A DNA stretch of 64,000 bases from positions 1 through 64,000 of the forward strand of contig NZ_FYDG01000013.1 of the NCBI RefSeq assembly GCF_900187365.1, read 5' to 3'. The translations under genes were made by a program, and so were the position numbers. The notes beneath the pieces were generated by a model. The model saw nothing but the letters and a program-made list of their open reading frames with translations, did no database searches and had not been told where the DNA came from. This document shows, one piece after another, positions 34,170 through 42,980 of this stretch; position 1 is the first letter of the stretch, and each line of letters starts with the position of its first letter. The stretch comes from Rhodoblastus acidophilus (lineage in GTDB: Bacteria > Pseudomonadota > Alphaproteobacteria > Rhizobiales > Beijerinckiaceae).

Positions 34170-35076
34170 ATGCCGGAGAAGGCCGGGCGGCCAACCGGGG
34201 CGGGGGTGGTCTTGCCGAGTCTTAGAATAACGATTTTCGACCGAACTGCGCAGAATCGCAATGAGATCGACTTCATTCACAAGAGACTCGTCCCCGGTCT
34301 CGCCGCCGCCAACGACAAGGTGAAGGTCAGTTCCCTCGATTATGACGAGTGCGATGTCGCGGTGATTCTCTGGTCGCCGCGCGGCGGCCCCGTGGAGCGG
34401 GCGCGCGCGGCGCGCAAAATCCGTCATTTGCACAGCCGCAATCTGCTGATTTTCGAAACGCCGATCCTGCGCGATTTCGACCAATGGCGCTTTCGCGCCG
34501 GCTTCGACCATGTCCATCGCGCCGGCCGTTTTTTTCGCCGCGACATGCCGTCGGACCGGGCCGAGGCGATGAATCTGGTCGCCGCGCCGTGGAAGGAAGG
34601 CGACGGGCCGGTGTTCATCGCCGGGCAATTGCCGGGCGATTATTCGCTCGACGGCGTTGACGCGCTCGAATGGGCCTTCGACGCCGCCAATTATATCGAC
34701 CGCAAATGGCGCCGGCGAATCGTGATGCGCCCGCATCCGCTGGACACGTCCCTGCAATGGATCACCTATGCGTCCGCGCTCGGGGCCGATGTCTCGCGCC
34801 GGCCCTTGAGCGAGGATCTGGCGGCGGCCGGCGCCTGGGTGACCTTCACCAGCGGGTCGGCCGTGGACGCCGTCATGGCCGGCGTGCCCACTTTTTTGCC
34901 TCAGCCCCAACAATTTCGCATGGGAGGTGTCGGGCCATCGCCTGGCCGACCTGGCCGACCCCTGGCGCGGCGACCGCAGCCAGTGGATCGCCAATCTCGC
35001 CTACTGTCAGTGGACGGTGGACGAGATCGGCGCCGGCCATTGCTGGCGGCATTTGCGCGACTGCGTCGAGCGCTGA
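34170..35076 (+). pseudogene. capsule-polysaccharide/KpsC-like gene broken by a +1 frameshift in a T6 run
   Basis: The first 242 codons read normally: LPSLRITIFDRTAQNRNEID at the start, later VFIAGQLPGDYSLDGVDALE, RRIVMRPHPLDTSLQWITYA and GAWVTFTSGSAVDAVMAGVP. This is the pattern of capsule-polysaccharide biosynthesis-type proteins (surface glycan synthesis). At T6 (34892-34897) the frame is lost. Deleting one T gives PTFCLSPNNFAWEVSGHRLA and then a normal tail through to TGA at 35074, a 301-aa protein. It is therefore a single-base insertion in a homopolymer: a fresh mutation, a phase-variable tract or a sequencing error. The start (34170) is uncertain. It converges on the SEC-C gene with a 7-nt gap. 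Confidence 0.7.
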
Positions 35077-35083
35077 CCCCGCC

Positions 35084-35929
35084 TCACTCCGCCTGCAAAC
35101 AGCATTTCTTGTATTTTTTGCCGCTGCCGCACGGGCAGGGATCGTTGCGGCCGACATGCTTGAACTTGTTTTCGGCGGGCGGTTGGGGGGCGAGATCCTC
35201 CTCGTCCATGTCGAACACCTCCAGGGCCGCCACGGCGTCGTCGATCGGCCCCAGGCCGCGCTCCTTGAAAAAGCCGGCGCGGTCGGCGCGCGCCGCGCGC
35301 AGGTCGTCCTGGAAATCCTCGAAGCCGAGAATGTCGTTGTCCACCAGTTTCTGGCGGAAGGCGCGGGCGACCTGCGGCTCCAGTTCGCTCAAGCCCAGCA
35401 GGGCCACGCCCGCCTGCAGGCCGTACCAGACGACGTGAGTCTCGCGCGGCTCCAGCGTCTCGAACCAGTTCGCCAGCGTTTCGCGCATGTCTTCCAGCGG
35501 GATTTCGCCCGTATGGACGAACCAGGCCAGCGCCTCGATGGCGGCGACGCGCGCCCATTCGTCGGCCTGCGGCGTCTCCACGATCTTGCGCAGCGTGGCG
35601 AAATCGCCGTCGCACAGGCTGACGAACAGCGAGGGCAGCGTCTCGGTCGTTCCATCGCCGAGCATGTCGTAAAGCGGCGCGCCTTCCAGCGCCACCGCGA
35701 CCAGCGGCGCGAAAGCGGCGGCGTCGCGCTTTTCCGCCAGCAGGTGCAGGCCGAAGAAGGCGCGCGAGGCGGTCTCCTCGGAGCGGTCGGCGCCGGACGC
35801 ATACGCTTCGAGCGCCGCAAACAAGGGGGCGCGCGCCTCAGTCCATTTCTGGCGCAGCGTCATCAGCGCGTCGAGGGGGAAGGTTTCCGCGCCCGAAAGA
35901 TCGGCCAGCGCGACGTCGACAAGGTTCAT
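35084..35929 (-). CDS. DUF1186 protein with C-terminal SEC-C zinc motif
   Basis: A 281-aa protein. Residues about 1-235 are helical repeats of the DUF1186 type ([40 protein letters not shown]). The last 20 residues are a SEC-C zinc-binding motif, [18 protein letters not shown], as at the end of SecA. Such proteins may associate with ribosomes or SecB; the actual function is unknown. The start is [13 protein letters not shown]; a TTG four codons upstream is possible. Confidence 0.88.
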   Translation of the reverse strand: MNLVDVALADLSGAETFPLDALMTLRQKWTEARAPLFAALEAYASGADRSEETASRAFFGLHLLAEKRDAAAFAPLVAVALEGAPLYDMLGDGTTETLPSLFVSLCDGDFATLRKIVETPQADEWARVAAIEALAWFVHTGEIPLEDMRETLANWFETLEPRETHVVWYGLQAGVALLGLSELEPQVARAFRQKLVDNDILGFEDFQDDLRAARADRAGFFKERGLGPIDDAVAALEVFDMDEEDLAPQPPAENKFKHVGRNDPCPCGSGKKYKKCCLQAE

Positions 35930-35992
35930 GGTGTTTCCCAACAGATTCAGGCGCGCCTCTATACCGCCAGGACGAAAAAATCGGAAATCCGC

Positions 35993-37339
35993 TCAGACCG
36001 GCACGCGCACGCTGGCGCGCAGTCCCCCCAGCGGGCTGGTGGACAGATAGATGTCGCCGCCATGCGAGCGGGCGATGTCGCGGGCGATGGCGAGGCCGAG
36101 ACCGGTGCCGCCTTCGTCCTGGTTGCGCGCGGCGTCGAGGCGCACAAACGGCCGGAAAACCTCCTCGCGCTGGTCGGCGGGGATGCCGGGACCGTCGTCA
36201 TCGACATGAATTTGCAGAAACTTCCGGTCGCAGGAGCCGTCGAGCGCGATGGTGCGGCCATGACGCAAGGCATTGTTGAGCAGATTGGCGAGGCAGCGCT
36301 TGAAGGCGTCGGGGCGCACGGTGGCGACGGGTTCGCCGGAATAGGCCACATGGGTCTCGTGGCCGAGCCGCTCCGAATCCTGGCGCAGCGCGTCCAGCAG
36401 GTCGGGAATGTTGGAGGGCGCGGCCACTTCGCCGGAATCGCCGCGCGCGAAAGCCAGATAGGCTTCGAGCATGCGCTGCATTTCGTTGACGTCGCCGGCC
36501 ATGTCGACGACCTCCGGTTCGTCAGGCAGCAAGGCGAGCGACAGTTTGAAGCGCGTGAGAATGGTGCGCAGGTCATGGCTGACGCCGTTGAGCATGGTGG
36601 TGCGCTGCTCGATGGCCCGCTCGATGCGGCGCTTCATCTCAAGAAAAGCATAGGCGGCGCGGCGCACTTCGCGGGCGCCGCGCGGGCGGAACTCCACCTC
36701 GCGGCCCTTGCCGAATTCCTCCGCCGCATCGGCCAGCGCCATGATCGGGCGAATCTGGTTGCGCATGAACAGAATCGCCACCACGATCAGCACCGCCGCC
36801 GTGCCCACCATCCACACGATGAAAATATGAGTGTTGGAGGCATAGGCCTGGCTGCGCCGCGCCACCACGCGCAGCACGGCGTCGCCCAGGTCGATGCGCA
36901 CCTCGATGAAATCCGACTGGCCCACCGTGTCGATCCAGAACGGCTGCGTCACCAGCCGGCCGATCTCCTGCGACATGGCGCGGTCGAGCAGGGAGAAGAA
37001 CGGACGGGGCAGGGCGGAGGGCAGCGGCCCCGGCGGGAGAAGCTCCGCCTCGAAACCGAACCGCCGGCGCGCGATCTGTTCCAGCTTGGCGTTGTCGGCG
37101 CCGAACTCGCGATGAATGTCGATCAGCGCCGCGATGTCCTGGCTGACGGCGTTGGACAGGCGGAAGGTGACCAGATTCCAGTGGCGCTCCATGAACACCA
37201 CGACGATGGCCGATTGCAGCAGCACCATGGGCGCGATGACGATCAGCAGCGAGCGGGCGTAAAGTCCCTTGGGCATCACGCTCGCCAGCGCGCGCGCGAA
37301 TCCTTGCCAGGCGGCCAGAAGTCGCGCCGCCGCCGTCAT
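35993..37339 (-). CDS. EnvZ-like sensor histidine kinase
   Basis: A 448-aa inner-membrane kinase. Two transmembrane segments (about 24-45 and 173-195) flank a periplasmic loop of about 125 residues. Next come a HAMP linker (RNQIRPIMALADAAEEFGKG), the H-box MLNGVSHDLRTILTRFKLSL, N-box LANLLNNALRHG and G-boxes DDDGPGIPADQREEVFRPF and GGTGLGLAIARDIARS. This is EnvZ-like, including the DLRT H-box and HAMP. Its start overlaps the response regulator stop (ATGA), so they are partners. The stimulus is not evident. Confidence 0.93.
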   Translation of the reverse strand: MTAAARLLAAWQGFARALASVMPKGLYARSLLIVIAPMVLLQSAIVVVFMERHWNLVTFRLSNAVSQDIAALIDIHREFGADNAKLEQIARRRFGFEAELLPPGPLPSALPRPFFSLLDRAMSQEIGRLVTQPFWIDTVGQSDFIEVRIDLGDAVLRVVARRSQAYASNTHIFIVWMVGTAAVLIVVAILFMRNQIRPIMALADAAEEFGKGREVEFRPRGAREVRRAAYAFLEMKRRIERAIEQRTTMLNGVSHDLRTILTRFKLSLALLPDEPEVVDMAGDVNEMQRMLEAYLAFARGDSGEVAAPSNIPDLLDALRQDSERLGHETHVAYSGEPVATVRPDAFKRCLANLLNNALRHGRTIALDGSCDRKFLQIHVDDDGPGIPADQREEVFRPFVRLDAARNQDEGGTGLGLAIARDIARSHGGDIYLSTSPLGGLRASVRVPV

Positions 37340-38058
37340 CGCTCGGCCGCCAGCCGGTAGCCGATGCCCCGCACGGTCTGCAGCAGCAGCGGATTGGCGG
37401 GGTCTTCCTCGATCTTGCGGCGGAGGCGATTGACCTGCACGTCCACCGTGCGCTCGTTGGCCGCCTCGCCGCCGCCCAGGGCCTCGCGCGACACCGTCTC
37501 GCCGGGCTTTTCGCTGAGGATGCGCAGCATGTCGCGCTCGCGCTCGGTGATGCGGATGATCTCGTCGCCTCGCTTCAATTCGCCGCGGTCGGGATCGAAG
37601 CAGAACTCGCCGAACCGCGCCGGATTGGACGAGGCGGGCGCGCTGGTCCGGGTCATGCGGCGCAACAGGGCGGCGACGCGCAGCGTGAGTTCCCGCACGT
37701 CATAGGGCTTGGCGAGATAGTCGTCGACGCCGGCTTCAAGGCCCTGGATGCGGTCCTCGATCTCGGCGCGGGCGGTGAGCATCAGAATCGGCGCCTCGGC
37801 GATGGGCGCGTTGTCGGCGCGGAGCCGCGCGGCGAATTGATAGCCGTTTTCGCCGGGCATCATCACGTCGAGAATGATCAGGTCGAATTGCAGGCCGCGA
37901 ATGCGCGCGCCGGCGTCCTCGGCGCTGTTGGCCACGGTGACGCGATAGCCCTCGCGCTGCAGCACCCGCGACAGCAATTGCCGGATGCGGCGGTCGTCGT
38001 CCACCAGCAGGATGTGCGGCGCGTCGTCGGAGGGCGCGGGGATTTCGGTCGGACTCAT
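37336..38058 (-). CDS. OmpR-family response regulator
   Basis: A 240-aa regulator. Receiver domain (about residues 13-130): LLVDDDRRIRQLLSRVLQRE, phospho-aspartate in LIILDVMMPGENGY, lysine in YLAKPYD. Winged-helix C-terminus: ITERERDMLRILSEKPGETV and ERTVDVQVNRLRRKIEEDP, matching OmpR. It sits between a MarR gene (4-nt overlap) and the EnvZ-like kinase (4-nt overlap), forming a three-gene unit. The start is MSPTEIPAPSDD; longer in-frame reading runs back through the MarR gene and is rejected. Confidence 0.93.
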   Translation of the reverse strand: MSPTEIPAPSDDAPHILLVDDDRRIRQLLSRVLQREGYRVTVANSAEDAGARIRGLQFDLIILDVMMPGENGYQFAARLRADNAPIAEAPILMLTARAEIEDRIQGLEAGVDDYLAKPYDVRELTLRVAALLRRMTRTSAPASSNPARFGEFCFDPDRGELKRGDEIIRITERERDMLRILSEKPGETVSREALGGGEAANERTVDVQVNRLRRKIEEDPANPLLLQTVRGIGYRLAAER

Positions 38059-38537
38059 GGAATTTCCCCGGAATCGCTGACGGCGGCGAGAAAAGCCGCG
38101 CCCTGCGCCCGCGCTCCCGCCGGCAGCCGGTCCAGCGCCCGCGCGAACCGTTCCGATTGCACCAGCGCGATTTCCAGCGCCAGGGCGTGGCCGGCCTCGG
38201 TCGGAAACAGCAGCCGCTGGCGGCGGTCGGCGAGGCCGGGCCGCTGCTCGATATAGGCCTGGTCGAGCAGTTCCTTCAACACGCGGCTCAGACTCTGTTT
38301 GGTGATCCTGAGCAGGTCGAGCAGTTCGGCGACCGACAGGCCGGGCCGGCGATCGACGAAATAGAGCACGCGGTGATGGGCGCGGCCGAAATTGTAGCGC
38401 AGCAGCAGCCGGTCGGCGTCGCCGACGAAATCGCGATAAGCGAAAAACAGGGCTTCGATCAGGTCGAACATGGGCTCGTCCGCCGGTTCGCGCCCGGCGG
38501 GCTGCGGTGCGGTCTGGCGCTGCAAGGCTTGATCCAT
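38055..38537 (-). CDS. MarR-family regulator
   Basis: A 160-aa winged-helix regulator: FDLIEALFFAYRDFVGDADR, then FGRAHHRVLYFVDRRPGLSV and the recognition helix ELLDLLRITKQSLSRVLKEL, wing YIEQRPGLADRRQRLLF. It heads the marR-ompR-envZ unit and is divergent from ilvE. A near-perfect palindrome in the gap between is its most likely operator. The related LdtR of Liberibacter controls cell-wall genes; that link is only suggestive. The start is MDQALQRQ, 19 codons inside the open frame. Confidence 0.9.
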   Translation of the reverse strand: MDQALQRQTAPQPAGREPADEPMFDLIEALFFAYRDFVGDADRLLLRYNFGRAHHRVLYFVDRRPGLSVAELLDLLRITKQSLSRVLKELLDQAYIEQRPGLADRRQRLLFPTEAGHALALEIALVQSERFARALDRLPAGARAQGAAFLAAVSDSGEIP

Positions 38538-38642
38538 GCGGGCCCTTTCCAGGCTGAGGCTGGTCCGGCGAACGGGCCTCAGGTTTCGTTTCAAGGCGTT
38601 TCCTCATGCGAACCGGCGCCGTTTCGCGCGAAAACGCTCTGA

Positions 38643-38665
38643 ATATGTCAGTTCTATTGACATAT
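38643..38665. promoter_or_regulatory. candidate MarR operator
   Basis: A perfect 8-bp inverted repeat ATATGTCA / TGACATAT with a 7-nt spacer lies in the 246-nt gap between the marR start (38537) and the ilvE start (38784). It is AT-rich in a GC-rich setting. Palindromes of this size beside a divergent marR gene are typical of autoregulated operators. Confidence 0.65.
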
Positions 38666-38783
38666 TTCAGGTCGGTTGCTACTCGTCAAGCTTCCCTCGA
38701 GCGGCGATCGAGCCGGCGCAGTCCGTGCTTCCCTCACAAAGCCGCCCATATTCAACTTTCCCGGCAGTTTGCAGGAGCGCGAC

Positions 38784-39668
38784 ATGTCCGTTTTGCCTTT
38801 CGACCAGCGTGATGGATTCATCTGGAAAGACGGCGAGATGGTCCCTTGGAAGGACGCCAAGCTGCATGTCCTCACCCACGGCTTGCATTATGGCTCCTGC
38901 GTGTTCGAAGGCGAGCGCGCTTACAATGGCGTGATCTACAAGTCGCACCAGCATGCCGAGCGGTTCAGGAAATCGGCGGAGCTGCTCGATTTCGAAATCC
39001 CCTATTCGGTGCAGGAGATCGAAGCCGCCAAGAAGCTGACCATCGCAAAGAACAATCTGACGAATTGCTATGTGCGCCCGGTGGCCTGGCGCGGCTCTGA
39101 AATGATGGCGGTCGCCGCCCAGAACGCCAAGATCCACATGGCCATCGCGGTGTGGGACTGGCCGTCCATGTTCGACATCGCCACCAAGATGAAGGGCATC
39201 CGGCTCGACATCGCCGAATACCGCCGCCCCGATCCGGCCTGCGCGCCCTGCGCCTCCAAGGCGGCGGGCCTTTACATGATCTGCACCATTTCCAAGCACC
39301 GGGCCGAGCGGCGCGGCTATGCCGACGCCATGATGCTCGATTGGCAGGGGCGCGTCGCCGAATGCACCGGCGCCAACATCATGTTCGTCAAGGATGGCGA
39401 AATCCACACGCCGATCGCCGACTGCTTCCTGAACGGCTTGACCCGCCAGACCGTGATCGGTCTCGCCAAGGACAAGGGAATCAAGGTCAACGAGCGCCGC
39501 ATCATGCCGGAAGAACTCGCCGGCTTTGACGAGTGTTTCGTCGTCGGCACGGGCGCGGAGGTCACGCCGGTGTCGGAGATCGGGCCGTATCGCTTCACGC
39601 CCGGCGCCATCTCCCGCACGCTGGTCGAGGCCTACGCCGCCGAAGTGCAGCCCAAGGTTCACGCCTGA
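38784..39668 (+). CDS. ilvE: branched-chain amino acid aminotransferase
   Basis: A 294-aa PLP-dependent fold-IV aminotransferase that makes leucine, isoleucine and valine from their 2-oxo acids. The N-terminus (DGFIWKDGEMVPWKDAKLHV) is followed by HGLHYGSCVFEGERAYNG, the catalytic lysine region CAPCASKAAGLYMICTISKH and the PLP phosphate loop ECTGANIMFVKDG, then CFVVGTGAEVTPVSEIG. The start at 38784 follows CAGGAG. It lies divergent from the MarR regulator. Confidence 0.93.
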   Translation: MSVLPFDQRDGFIWKDGEMVPWKDAKLHVLTHGLHYGSCVFEGERAYNGVIYKSHQHAERFRKSAELLDFEIPYSVQEIEAAKKLTIAKNNLTNCYVRPVAWRGSEMMAVAAQNAKIHMAIAVWDWPSMFDIATKMKGIRLDIAEYRRPDPACAPCASKAAGLYMICTISKHRAERRGYADAMMLDWQGRVAECTGANIMFVKDGEIHTPIADCFLNGLTRQTVIGLAKDKGIKVNERRIMPEELAGFDECFVVGTGAEVTPVSEIGPYRFTPGAISRTLVEAYAAEVQPKVHA

Positions 39669-39863
39669 ACCAGACAGGGCGCGAGGCGCGACAAGCGTCG
39701 ATTCGCGCCCCGCGGCTTCGCGATCGAAGCCGCCCGCCCCAGGGCGAGGGAACGCGCGGCGCCGCGACAAGCGCCGCGCAAGGTCGATCGGGCTTCTTGT
39801 TCATGTCTCAGATTCGCGCTTGGCGCGAGCCTGACCCGGCGAACAGGATTGCGGAGATTCGGC

Positions 39864-41600
39864 ATGGCGGCCCTCGACTCAGGCACTGACGACTCGGCTG
39901 GCGGAGGCGCCACAGGCGCCCGAGCGGTCCGGAAATCGAGCGCCCTGTTCGAAGTCGCAAGCGTCACGGCCGTGTTCGCGCTGGTCGGCGGCGCGACCTA
40001 TCTGATCGACAGCTACACGCGCCTTCCGGCCTCCGTCGAAATGGCGCGAGCCAGGGCGACGACGCCGTTCGCGCCGGCCCCGGCGATGGACCCGGATACG
40101 TTCGAGACGGTGGCGGAGCGTCCTGCGCCGGAGCCGGTCGCTGAACCGGCGTCTTCGGAGGCCATCGCCGTGGCGTCCTCGCCTTTGTATCGCCGGCGCG
40201 ATCTCGCGCGGCGCGCTGCTCAACCGCCCGCCGCGCCCGAGCCGAGCGTCGTCGCCGCCGCGCCGGTCGAGCCGTCCCCTTCCGCTGCGCCCGAGACGGT
40301 CGCTGTGGCTGAAGTTCCCGCAACGGCGGCCGCGCCGGAGCCGAGCGTCGCCGCCGCCGCGCCGGTCGAGGCTCCCCCGTCCGCTGCGTCTGAGACAGTG
40401 GCTGCGGCTGAAATCCCCGCCGCGCCGGCCGCGCCGGAGCCGAGCGTCGCCGCCGCCGCGCCGGTCGAGCCGCCCCCTTCCGCTGCGCCCGAGACGGTCG
40501 CTGCGGCTGAAATCCCCGCCGCGTCGGCCGCGCCGGAGCCGAATGTCGCCGCCTCCGAGCCTGCCGCGACAGCGGCGCCCGAAACGCTTGTTGCAGCTGA
40601 GGCTCCTGCCGCGCCGGCCGAGGCGGTTGTGGTGGCCGAGGCGCCCGCCGCGCCGGAGCCGAGCGTCGACGCCGCCGCGCCCGCGCCGACCCCGAGCGAT
40701 CCTGCGCCGGCGCCGGTGGTCGCGGCGACAAGCAATCCCGCCGTGGATGACCAGATCATCACCGGGTCGATCCCGCCCAAACCGATTCGTCCGGCCGACG
40801 ACCTGCCCCCCGCCAGCTTCGAGTTCAGCACGGCCGCCGGCCGTCTCCATGTCTCGGGCGTGGTGGCGGACCCGGAGACCCGCGCCGCCTTGCTGAACGC
40901 GCTCAAGGCGGTTCATGGCCCGCGCCGGATCGTCGGCGCCATCGCCGTCGAGCCTGGCCGCGCTTCGGCGCCTTGGCTCGCCGCGATGCCGGCCGCGCTG
41001 AAGACATTAAAAGTGTCCGGCCTCACCGTGCTGTTCAGCGGGAACGATCTCATGATCCGGGGCTATATGGGCGACGCCGACCGCACGCGCCTCTCGTCCA
41101 ATGTGGAGGGCCTGTTCGGCGGCGACGTCAAGGTGGTGTCGCTGGCCGATCATTTGAGCGCGGTGTCGGCGCGCGCCAACGCCCGCGTGGCCGAAGCGCT
41201 GGCGGCGCTGCCGCCGGGCTTCGCCGCCGCCGATCTCGTCGGTGCGCTCAACTGCTCCGTCGTCAATTTCGCCTCGGCCAGCGCGGAGGCGCCCGCGACG
41301 GAGCGCGCCCTGCTGGGCCAGGCCGCCGCCCTGATGGCGCAACTTCCGCAGGGAACCGTGATCGAGATCGCCGGCCATACCGACGGCACCGGCGACGAGG
41401 CCGAGAATGTCGCGCTGTCGCGGCGCCGCGCCGAAGCCGTGCGCGCCGCGCTGATTCAGGCCGGGGCGAGGCCGGACATGCTCACGGCCAAAGGCTATGG
41501 CGGCGCCGCGCCAATCGTCGCCAACGACAGCGTCGAGGGGCGCTTCCGCAACCGCCGCATCGAATACCGGCTGGTCGGAAACCGCCTCGCCGGAAAGTAG
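39864..41600 (+). CDS. OmpA-domain protein with Ala/Pro repeat region
   Basis: A 578-aa protein. One membrane anchor near residues 30-50 (SALFEVASVTAVFALVGGAT) is followed by a long, flexible Ala/Pro/Glu-rich linker with four 33-aa repeats. The segment at about 310-420 has BON-like strands (ASFEFSTAAGRLHVSGVVAD). The C-terminal OmpA domain has the peptidoglycan-binding pattern VIEIAGHTDGTGDEAENVAL, SRRRAEAVRAALIQAGA and FRNRRIEYRLV. It probably tethers the inner membrane to the wall. The start at 39864 is weakly supported; a TTG five codons earlier exists. Repeat copy number may vary. Confidence 0.83.
   Translation: MAALDSGTDDSAGGGATGARAVRKSSALFEVASVTAVFALVGGATYLIDSYTRLPASVEMARARATTPFAPAPAMDPDTFETVAERPAPEPVAEPASSEAIAVASSPLYRRRDLARRAAQPPAAPEPSVVAAAPVEPSPSAAPETVAVAEVPATAAAPEPSVAAAAPVEAPPSAASETVAAAEIPAAPAAPEPSVAAAAPVEPPPSAAPETVAAAEIPAASAAPEPNVAASEPAATAAPETLVAAEAPAAPAEAVVVAEAPAAPEPSVDAAAPAPTPSDPAPAPVVAATSNPAVDDQIITGSIPPKPIRPADDLPPASFEFSTAAGRLHVSGVVADPETRAALLNALKAVHGPRRIVGAIAVEPGRASAPWLAAMPAALKTLKVSGLTVLFSGNDLMIRGYMGDADRTRLSSNVEGLFGGDVKVVSLADHLSAVSARANARVAEALAALPPGFAAADLVGALNCSVVNFASASAEAPATERALLGQAAALMAQLPQGTVIEIAGHTDGTGDEAENVALSRRRAEAVRAALIQAGARPDMLTAKGYGGAAPIVANDSVEGRFRNRRIEYRLVGNRLAGK
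40233..40628 (+). repeat. four 99-bp tandem repeats inside the OmpA-domain gene
   Basis: Copies begin at 40233, 40332, 40431 and 40530, exactly 99 bp apart, each encoding about APEPSVAAAAPVEPPPSAAP plus ETVAAAEIPAAPA. Copies two and three are nearly identical; the fourth is diverged and runs into a partial fifth. Frame-preserving, so copy number can change without breaking the protein. Confidence 0.9.
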
Positions 41601-41610
41601 GGGGCGGGCG

Positions 41611-42084
41611 TCAGCCCTGCGGGCGCTGCCATCGCGCCAGCGCCTGTTCGTCGGCGTCCTTGGCTTCGACCCAGGCGCCTGCGGTTCCGTCGGCGCGATG
41701 CTCCTTTTTCCAGAACGGCGCGCGGCTTTTCAGGAAATCCATGATGAATTCGGCGGCGGCGAAAGCGGCGGCGCGGTGGGCGCTGGTCGCCGCCACCAGC
41801 ACGATCGGCTCGCCCGGCGCGATCTTGCCGTAACGATGCACGACGGTCAGCCCCAGCAGCGGCCAGCGGCTTTCGGCCTCGGCGGCGATGCGCTCCAGCT
41901 CCGCCTCGGCCATGCCGGGATAATGCTCCAGCTCCAGCGCGGCCAGACGGCCCGCCTCGTCGCGGCACAGGCCGACAAAGCTCACCAGCGCGCCCACATC
42001 CGTGCGCCCGACCGTCAGCGCGGCGGCGGCGTGGCCGGCGTCGAACGCCTGCGGCTGAACCCGGATCGTCCGTGTCACGGTCAC
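41611..42084 (-). CDS. moaE: molybdopterin synthase catalytic subunit MoaE
   Basis: A 157-aa enzyme of molybdenum cofactor synthesis; it converts precursor Z to molybdopterin using sulphur from MoaD. Motifs: VGALVSFVGLCRDEAG, LELEHYPGMAEAELERIA, VVHRYGKIAPGEPIVLVAAT, SAHRAAAFAAAEFIMDFLKS, with the catalytic lysine pair in APFWKKEH. No moaD is adjacent. Convergent with the OmpA-domain gene, 10 nt apart. Confidence 0.94.
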   Translation of the reverse strand: MTVTRTIRVQPQAFDAGHAAAALTVGRTDVGALVSFVGLCRDEAGRLAALELEHYPGMAEAELERIAAEAESRWPLLGLTVVHRYGKIAPGEPIVLVAATSAHRAAAFAAAEFIMDFLKSRAPFWKKEHRADGTAGAWVEAKDADEQALARWQRPQG

Positions 42085-42212
42085 TCTTCTGGCCTCGCGC
42101 GTTACATTGCGCGACTATTGCGCAAACGCGCGCCCCGCTCAATGCGGTGCTGTTGCTTAACCCAAAGGAAAGCCGCGTCGCCTAGCCTCGGCCCGATCTT
42201 TCAGGAGCGCAT

Positions 42213-42980
42213 ATGACCGAACAGCCCGCCGCCCTGCGCCTGCGCAACCTGCACAAATCCTTTGGCAAGAAAGCCGTGGACGGACTCGATCTCGCCATCA
42301 GGCCCGGTGAATTCTATGCGCTGCTGGGCGCCAACGGCGCCGGCAAGACAACCACCCTGCGCATGGTGGCGGGTCTGCTGCAGCCGGATGAGGGCGAGAT
42401 TTTCGTCGATGGGATCGACGCGCGGAACGATCCGATCGCCGCCAAGCGGCGCATCGCCTGGCTGCCGGACGAGCCGCTGCTCTACGACAAGCTGACGCCG
42501 CTGGAATATCTCGAATTCGTCGCGGGCCTGTGGGGCATGAAGGCCGAGGAGGCCGGTCCGCGCGCGGACGCCTTGCTCCGCCGCCTGAACCTTTGGGAGC
42601 AGCGCAACCAGCGTTGCGAGGGGTTTTCGCGCGGCATGCGCCAGAAAACCGCGCTGGCCGGCGCGTTGATCCATGCGCCGCGCCTGCTGATGCTCGACGA
42701 GCCGCTCACCGGCCTCGACGCCGGCGCCGCCCGGCAGGTGAAGGACATGCTCGCCGAGCAGACCCGCGCCGGCGTGGCGGTGATCCTCACCACCCATATC
42801 CTTGAGGTCGCGGAAAAACTGGCGGACCGGATCGGCATTATCGCTGAGGGACGGCTGATCGCCGAGGGCGACCTCGCCCATCTGCGCTCGCTGAGCGCAG
42901 CGCAGACCGCCAGCCTCGAAGACGTGTTCCTCGACCTCACCGGCCCCGGCCGCCATTCCGTCGCGGGAGCGGCGGCGTGA
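42213..42980 (+). CDS. ABC transporter ATP-binding protein
   Basis: A 255-aa ATPase: Walker A GANGAGKTTTLRMVAGLLQP (about residue 45), Q-loop-type PDEPLLYDKLTPLEYLEFVA, signature FSRGMRQKTALAGALIHAP, Walker B LLMLDEPLTGLDAG and switch ILTTHILEVAEKL. Closest in pattern to CcmA/YhaQ-type exporters. The stop overlaps the permease start (GTGA), so they make one transporter. Substrate unknown. Confidence 0.9.
   Translation: MTEQPAALRLRNLHKSFGKKAVDGLDLAIRPGEFYALLGANGAGKTTTLRMVAGLLQPDEGEIFVDGIDARNDPIAAKRRIAWLPDEPLLYDKLTPLEYLEFVAGLWGMKAEEAGPRADALLRRLNLWEQRNQRCEGFSRGMRQKTALAGALIHAPRLLMLDEPLTGLDAGAARQVKDMLAEQTRAGVAVILTTHILEVAEKLADRIGIIAEGRLIAEGDLAHLRSLSAAQTASLEDVFLDLTGPGRHSVAGAAA

Noticed and set aside
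40233-40628. CRISPR array
   Set aside because: The 99-bp direct repeats are contiguous, in frame and coding, with no spacers. No cas gene is in the window.
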